Of a stretch of DNA of 64,000 nucleotides, positions 20,201 to 28,586 are shown piece after piece; position 1 is the first letter of the stretch, and the number at the start of each line of letters is the position of its first letter. The position numbers and the translations under genes were made by a program. Origin of the DNA: Gimesia alba. Lineage in GTDB: Bacteria > Planctomycetota > Planctomycetia > Planctomycetales > Planctomycetaceae. The stretch spans positions 5,435,546 through 5,499,545 of the forward strand of contig NZ_CP036269.1 of the NCBI RefSeq assembly GCF_007744675.1, in the 5' to 3' direction. The notes beneath the pieces were generated by a model. That model saw nothing but the letters and a program-made list of their open reading frames with translations. It was not told the origin of the DNA and searched no databases.

Positions 20201-20740
20201 TCCCACACTGGCAACTTCACTGACACCAGGGACGGCCTGCAGTTCATACTTCACCACGAAATCCTGCAGACTGCGCAACTCGGCGAGGTTCATCCCTTTT
20301 GGGGGTTCTAATACATAATAGAGCACCTGCCCCAAACCGGTGGCATCCGGTCCCAGCGTTGGGACGACTCCTTCCGGCAAGAGCGCAGCGGCCGTCCCCA
20401 GCTGTTCGGCAACACGGGAGCGGGCCCAGTAAAAATCGGTACTGTCTTTGAAGGTAACCTGCACAAAACTGTAACCGAACAGACTTTTGCCGCGCACCGA
20501 TTCCGCATCGGGGACGGCCAGCATCGAAACAGAGAGAGGATAGGTCACCTGGTCTTCGACGTCTTTGGGAGAACGGCCGGGCCAGGCGGTGAAAATGATC
20601 ACTTGATTTTCACCGATGTTGGGAATCGCGTCGATGGGAACTTCACGCACGCTATACCAGCCGAAGCCAATCAGAACCGCGGTGATGCAGAACATGATCA
20701 GCGGTTCGCGAATGCTGAATGAAATCAAGGCACGTAACAT
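17279..20740 (-). CDS. CusA-like Cu(I)/Ag(I) RND efflux pump
   Basis: 1153 aa, heavy-metal RND family. It exports monovalent metal from periplasm or cytoplasm through the outer membrane using the proton gradient. Expected start MLRALISFSIREPLIMF and membrane segments such as DMGIVVSESIYD and GIAVDDGVVMATYLD. Three metal-binding methionines of E. coli CusA (573, 623, 672) have counterparts at 667 (FYMPTLYP), 717 (AMIETYV) and 767 (VVMLQSGIKAP); the near-identical 50/50 spacing supports Cu/Ag rather than Co/Zn/Cd. About 100 residues longer than CusA: two extra hydrophobic segments lie at about 515-575. Starts 3 bases after the adaptor gene. Confidence 0.93.
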   Translation of the reverse strand: MLRALISFSIREPLIMFCITAVLIGFGWYSVREVPIDAIPNIGENQVIIFTAWPGRSPKDVEDQVTYPLSVSMLAVPDAESVRGKSLFGYSFVQVTFKDSTDFYWARSRVAEQLGTAAALLPEGVVPTLGPDATGLGQVLYYVLEPPKGMNLAELRSLQDFVVKYELQAVPGVSEVASVGGYVRQYQIEVDPDKLRFHDIPLDQVIDAVRKSNIDVGAKTVESGGMEFIIRGRGFIGAGQNTAQAIGDIEQTVIRSKDGVPIRIRDLGRVQIGPEFRRGAIDLNGTEAVGGVVVMRFGENPRKVIDSVKAKMAQIEPSLKGVNFKLIYDRTGLINETITTLTDALTQEVIITAVVILLFLLHLRASIVVAITLPIAVLIAFIAMNVFGIDANIMSLAGIAIAIGTMVDMGIVVSESIYDSLAEWEAEGSPGGKEQRLKVIHDAATEVAPAVVTAVMTTVVSFFPVFMLTGRDYKLFAPLAWTKTFSITAALIVAITLVPLLSRLLLNSNQRPLRRRLIVSTVFALVCGVLSWNFGADYLARIPIRLPVLVLLSTGLGGIGCFWMLSERLRPVDENPVGRLIRFLYEPTLRFFMQHKYLFFTFPTFIVLLGLGSWIGMPTVLKPFEKAARFLGVEPNEVPGWVEAKHLLPGLESNDWIALDEGSWFYMPTLYPAASFSQAMEVLQTQDTLIRQIPEVENVLGKIGRIESALDPAPAAMIETYVMLKPVDQWRPGLTSKQIWEQINAVATLPGVTPASPLQPIEGRVVMLQSGIKAPMAIRIFGDSLDGLAEASIAVADHLKQIPQVNAATVNPDIVLGKPYVEFDVDRETAARYGMSTAMVNQVIETALGGSNVTRTVEGRERYPIRVRYERNLREQIDELNRLPVVTHSGEIIPLSLLASMKTTWGPGVINSEDARLVAHVSFSSSGQEGALETVKAVETSLRTAQTEGSLNLPAGYALQAVGSFQNQIEANNRLMWVVPLVIFTNLFIIYLQFRDLSIAFAVFSGIPVAFAGGMIFLGWNDIQINTAVWVGFIALFGIAVDDGVVMATYLDQVFTRKRLKTREDIRNAAVLAGLKRIRPCLMTTFTTIIALMPVIFSTGRGSDVAKAMAWPVIGGMTVELVTLFVVPVLFVTYKEFKMNLGLSDSHWAGVED

Positions 20741-20743
20741 AGT

Positions 20744-22837
20744 TTATTCTCCCTTGGGCCTTGAAGGTGATAAGTGCTTCTGTTTTTGCTGCGACTGTCC
20801 GGGAGGTGCTGGTTGTTTTGCCGCTGTTTCAAAGGTTGGCACGAGTTCGCCGCAGTGCAGCATTTTACGGCCGAAGTAAGGGTTGAGCAGTTTATTATCG
20901 GATTGCAGCCAGTCTCCACCTCCCTCTGGAACCATGGGACAGAAGAAATGATGGAACGCCGGTTTTGACTCACCTCCTCGCACCTGAGTGGCCAGCTTAA
21001 CCACCGCATGACTGATTGGCTTAAATTTTTTGCGTGCCTCTTCCAGCGAAAGATGATGCAGATGCTCTGAATTATTGGCGATCTGCTGCAACTCATCTTT
21101 GATTGGCTGACTAAGCTGGGAATCCTGTGCCAGTTGTGTAGCCAGTGTGTTGAGTGTTCTGGCCTGCTGCTCTGTAATTTTTTGATCGGCGGCAAACTGC
21201 TTCTGAATCGCAAAGTAAGTCGAGTAGAGTTTATCGAGCAGTTGACCGGGCTGTCCGGTGATTTCATCAATCTTGAATGAATCAAACTGAAGTGGAATAT
21301 TTTTCTTCGTTTTTTTCGCGGGAGTAAATCGGAGCGGATCAATCAGACTCGGTTTGCCTGAAAGCTGCATTTGTGAATCAATCAGGAAGTTGCCGGCCGT
21401 GGCGACTTTCTCACCCGGATTCACCCCCTCAAGAATCACGGCAGTATCCCCGAGCAACGATCCGAGCGTCACATTTCTGAGTTCAAAACGCCCCGGTTTG
21501 GTTTCGACATAGACAACACTGTGGTCGCCGGCCATCAGGATCGCGGAACGAGGCACGGTAAGTGCTTTCTTCTGGGGTACCGGTTGGTCGGTATAGCCGA
21601 ACCGCGACGTGGGTACGAGTTTCATACCACAAATTGGACAGTCGCCGGGCTGATCGCGGATGACCTGAGGATGCATGGGGCTGATCCATTTCCCAGCAAG
21701 CTCGGCATCGTAAACGTTCCCTTGCGGGCCAATGGGAACTTTGATTTGCGCTTTCGCATAATCGCCGGGTCTGAGTTGTCCGTCTTCATTTTTGAACTCC
21801 ACGCGCACGCCAACGGTTCTGCGGTTGGGATTCACCGTTGGATCGATAAACACCACGCGTCCTTTTAGAGTTTTTCCCGGTAGAGACTGCAATTCGGCAT
21901 CAACCCGCTGACCAAAACGAATCCGAGAGGCATCTTCAGGATAGAGTTCGAGCACGAGCCAGACGGTAGTCAGATTCGCAATGCGGTAAATGGGCTCTCC
22001 GGCTTTGATATATTTTCCTTCCTCTGCGAGTTTTTCGGTCACGGTTCCGCCAATAGGAGCGTAGATCGTCAGTCGCGACTCGGCCTTGCCTGTTGATAAC
22101 AGATGATTGATCTGAGCGTCTGTCATGCCTAGTTCGACGAGTTTCTGTCGCGAGTTCTCCACCAGTTTCTCCTGCACTTCGCGCACGACGGACAGGGCAC
22201 CTGAGGTCATTTTCTTGAGCGCATTCCTCGCCTCCAACAGTTCCACCTGGGCAGAATAAAGTTCGGGGCTGTAGACGATCGCCAGATGATCTCCTTTGTC
22301 GACTTCCACTCCTGTATAGTCGGCAAACAGTTTTTCGATGCGCCCGTTGATATAGGCGGCAATGGTGGCCTGACGGCTTTCATCGATTTCTATCGAACCG
22401 ATCGTTTCAATTGTGGTGCTGACGGACTCCAGCTTTGCTTCAGCGGTCTGGATGTTCGCTAACCTGCGCTGCGCCGGATCGATATTGATGGCCATCTGAT
22501 CGATGTTGGCACCGGACTTCGCGGCCGGCACCAGCGCCATTCCACAGATCGGACAGCGGCCCGGTTTGGGCTGGCGGATCTGCGGATGCATCGGGCAGGT
22601 ATAGATCTGCTGTTTCCCGCTTTGAGCCGTGCCTGCCGGAGTGGAAAGACCAGCCTGAATCCAGCCCAGACGCTGTGCGACCCCCAGCAACACGATCAGA
22701 AAAAGCCCGACCGAAAGAAACAGCGCTGCCGGCAGCAATTTTCTCAGCCACCAGCAACCAGATTTTGCATCGGGAGGCGGAGGTGCTACGGTATTCACAG
22801 GATTTTTTGCCGGTTCTTCTGTGGAAGATGTTGTCAT
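20744..22837 (-). CDS. CusB-like periplasmic adaptor with metal-binding domains
   Basis: 697 aa from the ATG at 22837 (GGAGAGG 6 bases upstream). A membrane anchor (about 32-52) is followed by a heavy-metal-binding domain (CPMHPQIRQ ... CPICGMALV, 78-105), a membrane-fusion adaptor core with a coiled hairpin (about 130-370), a second metal-binding domain (SPMHPQ ... CPICGMKLV, about 380-410) inserted in the barrel region, and a C-terminal DUF3347-type domain (520-697) with FFCPMVPEGGGDW and NPYFGRKMLHCGE. It bridges pump and outer-membrane channel and should hand metal to CusA. Three separate metal-binding modules in one adaptor is more than CusB carries. Confidence 0.92.
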   Translation of the reverse strand: MTTSSTEEPAKNPVNTVAPPPPDAKSGCWWLRKLLPAALFLSVGLFLIVLLGVAQRLGWIQAGLSTPAGTAQSGKQQIYTCPMHPQIRQPKPGRCPICGMALVPAAKSGANIDQMAINIDPAQRRLANIQTAEAKLESVSTTIETIGSIEIDESRQATIAAYINGRIEKLFADYTGVEVDKGDHLAIVYSPELYSAQVELLEARNALKKMTSGALSVVREVQEKLVENSRQKLVELGMTDAQINHLLSTGKAESRLTIYAPIGGTVTEKLAEEGKYIKAGEPIYRIANLTTVWLVLELYPEDASRIRFGQRVDAELQSLPGKTLKGRVVFIDPTVNPNRRTVGVRVEFKNEDGQLRPGDYAKAQIKVPIGPQGNVYDAELAGKWISPMHPQVIRDQPGDCPICGMKLVPTSRFGYTDQPVPQKKALTVPRSAILMAGDHSVVYVETKPGRFELRNVTLGSLLGDTAVILEGVNPGEKVATAGNFLIDSQMQLSGKPSLIDPLRFTPAKKTKKNIPLQFDSFKIDEITGQPGQLLDKLYSTYFAIQKQFAADQKITEQQARTLNTLATQLAQDSQLSQPIKDELQQIANNSEHLHHLSLEEARKKFKPISHAVVKLATQVRGGESKPAFHHFFCPMVPEGGGDWLQSDNKLLNPYFGRKMLHCGELVPTFETAAKQPAPPGQSQQKQKHLSPSRPKGE

Positions 22838-23088
22838 CTTGCCTCTCCAAAAACAAATCAAGAGAGCGGCCAGCCGTTGCATAACAACCAGCATTGGACC
22901 GTGCCGGGAAAACCGGCCAGCCGCCCTGTTTCAAATGTGTTCATTTAGTGCCATCGCAGAGAATGGCAGACGGGCCATAAGAAATCGGAAAACCTTTTGT
23001 CCCGGAAATCAAAGTCAACGGGGACAAAACAGCCATTATGCGTTCGCAGAAAAAATGAAACGGCATTCAGTCAGCGCGCAGTGTGCCT

Positions 23089-23571
23089 TTATATTAAAGA
23101 CACGCAGAGAAGAATCTGCGCAGGCTTTGAATACTGTGCCACAGGGCAGTGACTCAAGCAAATAGAGCCTTCGGAGTGATCCGGCTGAGTCACAGGGGCT
23201 GCCAGCGGATGTGCCAGAATCTCAAACAACAGCTGTTGTTCCTGTAGCGGACCGCTGTTTGTGTCCGGTAGCGCGGGTGTGTTGTTCGTGCGACTACAGT
23301 GGCAATCAGAGTCGCTTCGACCACACTTTCCGCGACAGGCTGGCTGTTTGTCATTCGCAGTCGTGGATGTGGCAAGATGAGCACAGCAACTCGATTGTTT
23401 CACTACGGAAACGGGCCTTGTTTGAGTGAGTCGATAACAGCGGGTCTGCGAATGTTCCTCGGGTTTGAACTTCTGACAGCAACAGCCGAACAGAGTCATC
23501 GGGCAGAGTGTCTGCAAAAACAACATTGCTGCTGTCATCCAGATCAACATCGCTCGACCAATTCGGTGCAT
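23089..23571 (-). CDS. exported 14-cysteine protein in the efflux locus
   Basis: 160 aa from the ATG at 23571, preceded by CAGGAGT. A hydrophobic N-terminal segment (MLIWMTAAMLFLQTLCPM) looks like a signal peptide or anchor; the mature part carries clusters GCCCQKF, SCCAHLA, CRGKCGRSDSDCHCS and IC...HC, 14 Cys in total. No family recognised. Position between the TolC-like and adaptor genes on the same strand suggests a periplasmic metal-binding or sensing role; this is inferred from context and cysteine content only. Confidence 0.65.
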   Translation of the reverse strand: MHRIGRAMLIWMTAAMLFLQTLCPMTLFGCCCQKFKPEEHSQTRCYRLTQTRPVSVVKQSSCCAHLATSTTANDKQPACRGKCGRSDSDCHCSRTNNTPALPDTNSGPLQEQQLLFEILAHPLAAPVTQPDHSEGSICLSHCPVAQYSKPAQILLCVSLI

Positions 23572-23651
23572 GAAACAGACTCCTGAAGACGTATTACCAG
23601 ACCTGTTATCACTGTATCGCATTGCTAACAGAAAGTCCAGATGTGTTCTGC

Positions 23652-25157
23652 TCAGTTCTCACCGGGTAATGCAGGAACAACAGGTACTTCAGATAAAGAA
23701 AAGTCTTGGCCGGCGACGCGACTAAGCTGTGTCAGAGAAATTGCGAGTTCGCCAATGGCCTGATGATAACCCAGTTCCAGTGTCAACAGATTGCGATAAT
23801 CGCGAATAACGCGATCAAATTCGACAGATCCGCGGGAATACGATTCCTGGTCGGCTCTTAATGTCTGACGTGCCTGTGGCAGAATCGTTTCTTTATAGAG
23901 CACTGCGGTTTCTTCGGCACGGCGGGCTTCGGCCAGTAGTTCGGTAATCAGGGCATCATAGCGATCGAGGAGATCCTGTTCCGAGTAGTTTGAAGCGAGA
24001 TGTTTCCAAGTCGCTTCATTTTCGAGGGCATCGTATTTATCTTTCCAAAGTGGAATACTGACCTGAGCCCCAAGAGACCAGGGGTCCTGCCCCACTTTAT
24101 ACAGATTTGAGGGAGGACGATTATTATCCGTAAAAAAGTAATTGGCCGAGAGAGTCAGTTCGGGCCGTCGACTCAAACGGGCCACTTCAATACCCCACCG
24201 TGTGGCTTGCGTGCGAAGCTGAGCCGCCTGAATTTCAGGCTGTGAGTCCAAAGCGCTCTGATAAACCTGTGGAGCTGATATCTCTGGAAATTTAATTTCC
24301 AGTTCTTCCGGAGGCAACACGGCCAGATCCGCATCGCGGGCGACCAGCCGATTTACTTCCGCCTGCAAAGCGACTCGTAACTTGCGATACGTGAGCAACC
24401 GCTCTTCGAGTTTGCTGAGCTCCAGAGTACCGAGCAGGACGTCTCCCTGAGTGGCAGTGCCAGTAGCAACCTGGGCATTGGCGACGTCAATCAAGGACTT
24501 CAACAATTCCTGATTGGCGGTCGCTGTCGCAATCTGTTGATCGATCACGTACAGACGATACCAGCCGGTACGAACAGCGGCGATCACGCGCAGACGCTCC
24601 GACAGATAGTCGGCTCGGACAGCGAAGGCTTCAAAGCAGGCACGCTGCTCCTGCGCATTCAGTTTACCAAGCCAGGGAATCGCCTGACTGGCATTCAGAA
24701 CAGCCCGCTGCGAGCCAGATGCGGTTTGAATCGGATCTCCGAACACATTCGCGCCCAGTTTAGGATCTGGGAGTTTGTTGACATAGTGTGAACGCGCCGA
24801 AGCAGCATTGTATTCCTGATAGAGTTTCACCAGACGGGGATTCTGGTCGACGGCCAGCATCTCGAGTTCGCCCAGCGTCCGAGAGAGCGGCGGATGTTGC
24901 ATCACCAGATCAGACTGCGTTCCGTCGGTCAATTCCTGGGCAGTTGCTTCCGCACCGGTCTGTACGATCTGCGTATCAGAATCCAAAGGTTCGGAGTTCG
25001 TTTCTTGTAGAGTAGATTCATCCGGCGTTGGTGCGAGCGCAACTTTGGCCGTCGATGCCTCCTGGACATTGGCAGTATGCGTCGCACATCCCATGATAAA
25101 AGCGGTAGAAAGCGCCAGGCCAAATCCGCGCACTTTAACTGAGGGATGATCCTTCAT
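23652..25157 (-). CDS. TolC/CusC-family outer-membrane efflux lipoprotein
   Basis: 501 aa. Signal peptide ending in a lipobox FIMGC (Cys about residue 24), then a disordered stretch and two outer-membrane-efflux repeats of long helices (about 90-290 and 300-490), with motifs LPDPKLGANVFGDP and PWSLGAQVSIPLWKDKYDAL typical of the CusC branch. It supplies the outer-membrane channel for the adaptor and CusA-like pump downstream. First gene of the probable four-gene efflux unit; no regulator such as CueR or CusRS is seen next to it. Confidence 0.9.
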   Translation of the reverse strand: MKDHPSVKVRGFGLALSTAFIMGCATHTANVQEASTAKVALAPTPDESTLQETNSEPLDSDTQIVQTGAEATAQELTDGTQSDLVMQHPPLSRTLGELEMLAVDQNPRLVKLYQEYNAASARSHYVNKLPDPKLGANVFGDPIQTASGSQRAVLNASQAIPWLGKLNAQEQRACFEAFAVRADYLSERLRVIAAVRTGWYRLYVIDQQIATATANQELLKSLIDVANAQVATGTATQGDVLLGTLELSKLEERLLTYRKLRVALQAEVNRLVARDADLAVLPPEELEIKFPEISAPQVYQSALDSQPEIQAAQLRTQATRWGIEVARLSRRPELTLSANYFFTDNNRPPSNLYKVGQDPWSLGAQVSIPLWKDKYDALENEATWKHLASNYSEQDLLDRYDALITELLAEARRAEETAVLYKETILPQARQTLRADQESYSRGSVEFDRVIRDYRNLLTLELGYHQAIGELAISLTQLSRVAGQDFSLSEVPVVPALPGEN

Positions 25158-25390
25158 CCTGAAACCTTGTTCTAATCCCTGATTTCACATCCGTGTGAAT
25201 AGAGGAGGCTGATCAGAGTCAGTAAAAATAAAATGGCACGGTCCACGGAAAGAATCGTCCTGATTTGTGGTCTGCCTGTGCATTCAATGCCGAATTTGTC
25301 GGTTTGACGATCAATTCCCGATGAATCATGACGATTATTCGGAACGCTGAGATCAGGTAAGCGGTGCGGCACAGAGAACAGTGCTCACAA

Positions 25391-25425
25391 AAAAAGCCCT
25401 AAGTCTCTGTAAGACAAGGGCTTTT
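25391..25425 (-). terminator. terminator after tRNA-Val
   Basis: On the minus strand AAAAGCCCTT ... AGGGCTTTTT forms a stem (AAAAGCCCT with AGGGCTTTT) ending in a T run, just 5 bases past the tRNA 3' end. Confidence 0.8.
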
Positions 25426-25429
25426 AAAT

Positions 25430-25502
25430 GGACGATACTGGATTCGAACCAGTGACCTCCACGATGTCAACGTGGCACTCTAACCAACTGAGCTAATCGT
25501 CC
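25430..25502 (-). tRNA. tRNA-Val (GAC)
   Basis: 73 bases on the minus strand. Acceptor stem GGACGAT/ATCGTCC, D arm GCTCAGTTGGTTAGAGT, anticodon stem CCACG/CGTGG with loop TTGACAT (anticodon GAC, valine), T arm ACTGG-TTCGAAT-CCAGT. All four arms pair fully. CCA is not encoded. Divergent from thrS. Confidence 0.95.
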
Positions 25503-25758
25503 TGAGGTTTCAAAAGGTTACGGATCAAGGTCGATATCGTCAAGTTCCAGAAGACTTTCTGTGAAAAAAACTGCTGAATGAAAGAGTCTCAGGTCCTGTC
25601 TGACCGATCATATCAATTTCACAGGTTTCCGCTGATTTTCCTGCAAAACGGCGAACATTGACGCGGGCTGTGCCTGTCGAATATAAAGACTCTACCTCCT
25701 TCGAACTGCCTGAGCAGTGAGCCCTTTGTAACGGCGACTGTGGTGGTTCCGACTTTAG

Positions 25759-27957
25759 ATGAAGTTCAAAAATCGAATGATTCAAATCAAATTACCCGAT
25801 GGAAGCGTAAAGGAATTCCCTGAAAACAGTACTGCACTCGATGTGGCCCAATCAATTGGTGAGCGGCTGGCCAATGCGGTTGTGGCTGCGGAAGTGGATG
25901 GAACCATTTGTGATGCGTTTCGCCCTTTGAAAGAGATCTCGGACTCTCAAGAAATCAATCTCAAGCTGCTCACTGACCGTGATCCCGAAGCACTCGGCGT
26001 CATGCGTCACTCGTGTGCCCATATTATGGCCCGCGCGGTCATGCGGCTCTGGCCCGGCATTCAACTCGCCTTTGGCCCCACCCTGCCTCATGGCTTCTAC
26101 TACGATTTCGGTCTGGAACATACCATCAGCGAAGATGACTTCCCCAAGATCGAAGAAGAGATGAAGAAGATCATCAAAGAGGAAGAACCGTTCGAACGGT
26201 TTTCTCTCGATCGCGCCGAAGCCGTTTCGTTCGTGAACGAGATGGACCAGCATTCCAAAGCCGAGCATATCGAAACCGGCCTGGCCGATCACGGTCAGCT
26301 CAGTTTCTATCGTCAGGGTGAATTTGTCGATCTATGTCGTGGTCCACATATTCCCAACGCCGGTAAAGTCAAAGCGTTCAAGCTGCTGTCGATCGCCGGT
26401 TCATACTGGAAAGGGGATGCGGGTAATAAGCCGCTGCAACGTCTGTATGGAACGGCCTGGTTCAGCAAAAAGGATATGAAAAAATATCTGGAACAGGTCG
26501 AAGAAGCCAAACGCCGCGATCACCGTGTACTGGGAAAAAAACTGGGACTGTTCCAGATCAACCCGGAAGTCGGTCAGGGGCTCTGTCTCTGGTTGCCGAA
26601 AGGAGCCACCATCCGTGCGGTTCTGGAAGACTTCATCAAGGTGGAGCTGACACGCCTCGGTTATCAGCCCGTCTATTCGCCACACATCGGTCGTGTGGAA
26701 CTGTACGAAACCAGCGGTCACTTCCCCTATTATCGCGATTCGCAGTTCGCACCGCTGTTCGGTCATGATGCCGGCCAGTTGGTCGATTTCTGGGTCCGCA
26801 AACTGGAAGAAGACGACCTGTCCGCCGAGGAAGAAGAGACATTCTTCAAATCATCCCGCGTGATGAATTGTGATTTCGAGTTTCCTCCCGGTGCCAGCCG
26901 CGAAGAAAAAATCCAGATTCTCAAAGACTGGGAGCACAAACACGAACGTTATCTGCTGAAGCCGATGAACTGTCCGCATCATGCCGAGATGTATAAAGCG
27001 ATGCCGCGCAGCTATCGGGACTTGCCGGTACGTCTGGCTGAATTCGGCACCGTGTATCGTCACGAACAGACCGGAGAACTCAACGGCATGTTGCGCGTTC
27101 GCGGGTTGACCCAGGACGATGCGCATATTTTCTGCACTCCCGAGCAGGTGGAAGGCGAATTCAAGGCGACGCTGGAGCTGGTGAAATTCGTGCTGGCCTC
27201 GGTCGGTCTGGACAATTTCCGCGTGCAGCTTTCCCTGCGTGAGCCGGGTAGCGATAAGTATGTCGGCAGTGAAGAGAACTGGCAGCATGCGGAGGACAGT
27301 CTGCGAAAAGTGCTCGAATCATCGGGCATGTCGTATAGTGAATGCGAAGGTGAAGCCGCGTTTTACGGTCCGAAAGCCGATTTTATGGTGTCGGACTGTA
27401 TCGGCCGTGAATGGCAGCTGGGAACCGTGCAGCTGGATTACAATCTGCCGGAACGGTTCAAGCTGGAATACACGGGCTCGGACAATCAGCCGCACCGTCC
27501 GGTGATGATTCACCGTGCTCCCTTTGGTTCGATGGAACGCTTCACGGGAATGTTGATCGAACATTTCGCGGGTGCGTTTCCGCTCTGGCTCGCGCCGGAA
27601 CAGATTCGCGTGCTGCCTGTCAGTGATAAGACGCTGGACTACGCGAACGAAGTCGCAGCCCAACTGCGGCAGAACGGGTTCCGGATTTCGATCGACACCC
27701 GTAGTTCGAAGGTCAACGCGAAGATTCGCGATGCTCAGTTGGAACTGATTCCGTACATGTTCATCGTAGGTCCCAAAGAGGCCGAGCAGACAGCCGTCGC
27801 AGTCCGCGATCGAATCGACGGCGATCTGGGGCCGATGCCGTTAACCGATGCGATTGCCAAACTGAAACAGGAAGCCGATCAACGGCTCGTGCGTCAGGTC
27901 GTCGAAAGCACCTTCTCCGGCATCGAAGGACAGACGGAAAAAGCGAACGAGTATTAA
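25759..27957 (+). CDS. thrS: threonyl-tRNA synthetase
   Basis: Charges tRNA-Thr. 732 aa from the ATG at 25759; the ATG at 25777 ([10 protein letters not shown]) is an equally good start and neither has a strong ribosome binding site. Domains in order: TGS, editing ([22 protein letters not shown]), class II catalytic core with zinc ligands Cys in KPMNCPHH, His in YRHEQTGE and His in MIHRAPFG, motif [14 protein letters not shown], and a C-terminal anticodon domain. A stretch of roughly 65 residues (about 325-394), between the PYYRDSQF and LLKPMNC segments, has no counterpart in E. coli ThrRS (642 aa). Confidence 0.96.
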   Translation: MKFKNRMIQIKLPDGSVKEFPENSTALDVAQSIGERLANAVVAAEVDGTICDAFRPLKEISDSQEINLKLLTDRDPEALGVMRHSCAHIMARAVMRLWPGIQLAFGPTLPHGFYYDFGLEHTISEDDFPKIEEEMKKIIKEEEPFERFSLDRAEAVSFVNEMDQHSKAEHIETGLADHGQLSFYRQGEFVDLCRGPHIPNAGKVKAFKLLSIAGSYWKGDAGNKPLQRLYGTAWFSKKDMKKYLEQVEEAKRRDHRVLGKKLGLFQINPEVGQGLCLWLPKGATIRAVLEDFIKVELTRLGYQPVYSPHIGRVELYETSGHFPYYRDSQFAPLFGHDAGQLVDFWVRKLEEDDLSAEEEETFFKSSRVMNCDFEFPPGASREEKIQILKDWEHKHERYLLKPMNCPHHAEMYKAMPRSYRDLPVRLAEFGTVYRHEQTGELNGMLRVRGLTQDDAHIFCTPEQVEGEFKATLELVKFVLASVGLDNFRVQLSLREPGSDKYVGSEENWQHAEDSLRKVLESSGMSYSECEGEAAFYGPKADFMVSDCIGREWQLGTVQLDYNLPERFKLEYTGSDNQPHRPVMIHRAPFGSMERFTGMLIEHFAGAFPLWLAPEQIRVLPVSDKTLDYANEVAAQLRQNGFRISIDTRSSKVNAKIRDAQLELIPYMFIVGPKEAEQTAVAVRDRIDGDLGPMPLTDAIAKLKQEADQRLVRQVVESTFSGIEGQTEKANEY

Positions 27958-27992
27958 GATTGCTTAAACGAAGATTTCGAAGTGTCGTGTGC

Positions 27993-28015
27993 CACGGCCG
28001 GCTTGTCCGGCCGTG
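27993..28015 (-). repeat. REP-like palindrome, copy 1
   Basis: Perfect 9-base stem CACGGCCGG / CCGGCCGTG around loop CTTGT. Read on the minus strand the loop is ACAAG, as in the copies at 28119 and 28475. Confidence 0.8.
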
Positions 28016-28118
28016 CTGCGATCATCGGCTCGTAAAAAGCCCTGTATTAAACTATGAGGCCAGAATTTTTTTCGCCCCATATTTGTTATCTTTTAGAGTA
28101 ACAGAAACCTTTCACATT

Positions 28119-28141
28119 CACCGTTGGACAAGCCAACGGTG
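28119..28141 (+). repeat. REP-like palindrome, copy 2
   Basis: Stem CACCGTTGG / CCAACGGTG around loop ACAAG, followed by CCACCC. The stem differs from copy 3 at one pair by a compensating change on both arms. Confidence 0.85.
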
Positions 28142-28159
28142 CCACCCACTTTAGATACA

Positions 28160-28187
28160 TTTCGTGTGGTTTCGTGATTTTCGTGGT
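28160..28187. repeat. three TTCGTG direct repeats
   Basis: TTCGTG occurs at 28161, 28171 and 28180, spaced 10 and 9 bases. Lies just after the palindrome at 28119. Confidence 0.55.
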
Positions 28188-28230
28188 AGCAAAAACACGA
28201 GCGTTTGTTGTCATCAGCGAATTGGAATCG

Positions 28231-28263
28231 TAGGGTGCGGACCTACGTGTCCGCCCGCCTGGC
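28231..28263 (+). repeat. TAGG-GTCCGC element, copy 1
   Basis: TAGGGTGCGGACCTACGTGT followed by CCGCCCGCCTGGC; contains the hairpin GCGGAC / GTCCGC. A diverged copy lies at 38289-38322. In both spacers it precedes the GGGGAGAC hairpin. Confidence 0.65.
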
Positions 28264-28341
28264 GACGTTCTATAAAAGATCACTCGCGCAAAGGAACCGC
28301 AAAAGCTCTCGAACGGTTTCCAGCAAACACGTCAACCCCGC

Positions 28342-28363
28342 GGGGAGACACATGGGTCTCCCC
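28342..28363 (+). repeat. GGGGAGAC hairpin, copy 1
   Basis: Stem GGGGAGAC / GTCTCCCC around loop ACATGG, identical to the copy at 38403, with flanking CACGTCAA upstream and CTAC downstream also shared. The surrounding 629-base spacer 27958-28586 holds no gene. Confidence 0.85.
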
Positions 28364-28474
28364 CTACTTTTTGTGTTCTGATCACTTTGATATTTGCTCC
28401 TGGTTTCGATATAAATTGAGGGACACGGATTTGTTACTTTTTTAAAGTAAACAGATTTGCGACCAGGATGCATT

Positions 28475-28497
28475 CACTGTTGGACAAGCCAACAGTG
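28475..28497 (+). repeat. REP-like palindrome, copy 3
   Basis: Stem CACTGTTGG / CCAACAGTG around loop ACAAG, followed by CCACTCGC. Confidence 0.85.
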
Positions 28498-28586
28498 CCA
28501 CTCGCAATGGTGACCAGTTAATTGAGGGCTCCAACGAGGGAAATGCTTCTGAATACTTTCAACCTTGTTTTTGAGAGCACAACGCC

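Noticed and set aside
17279-25157. Co/Zn/Cd (Czc-type) assignment for the efflux locus
   Set aside because: The three Cu/Ag methionines with CusA-like spacing and the CPMHP/CPICGM adaptor domains favour Cu/Ag.
28119-28497. CRISPR array
   Set aside because: Repeats are palindromes at irregular distances without equal-length spacers, and no cas gene is near.
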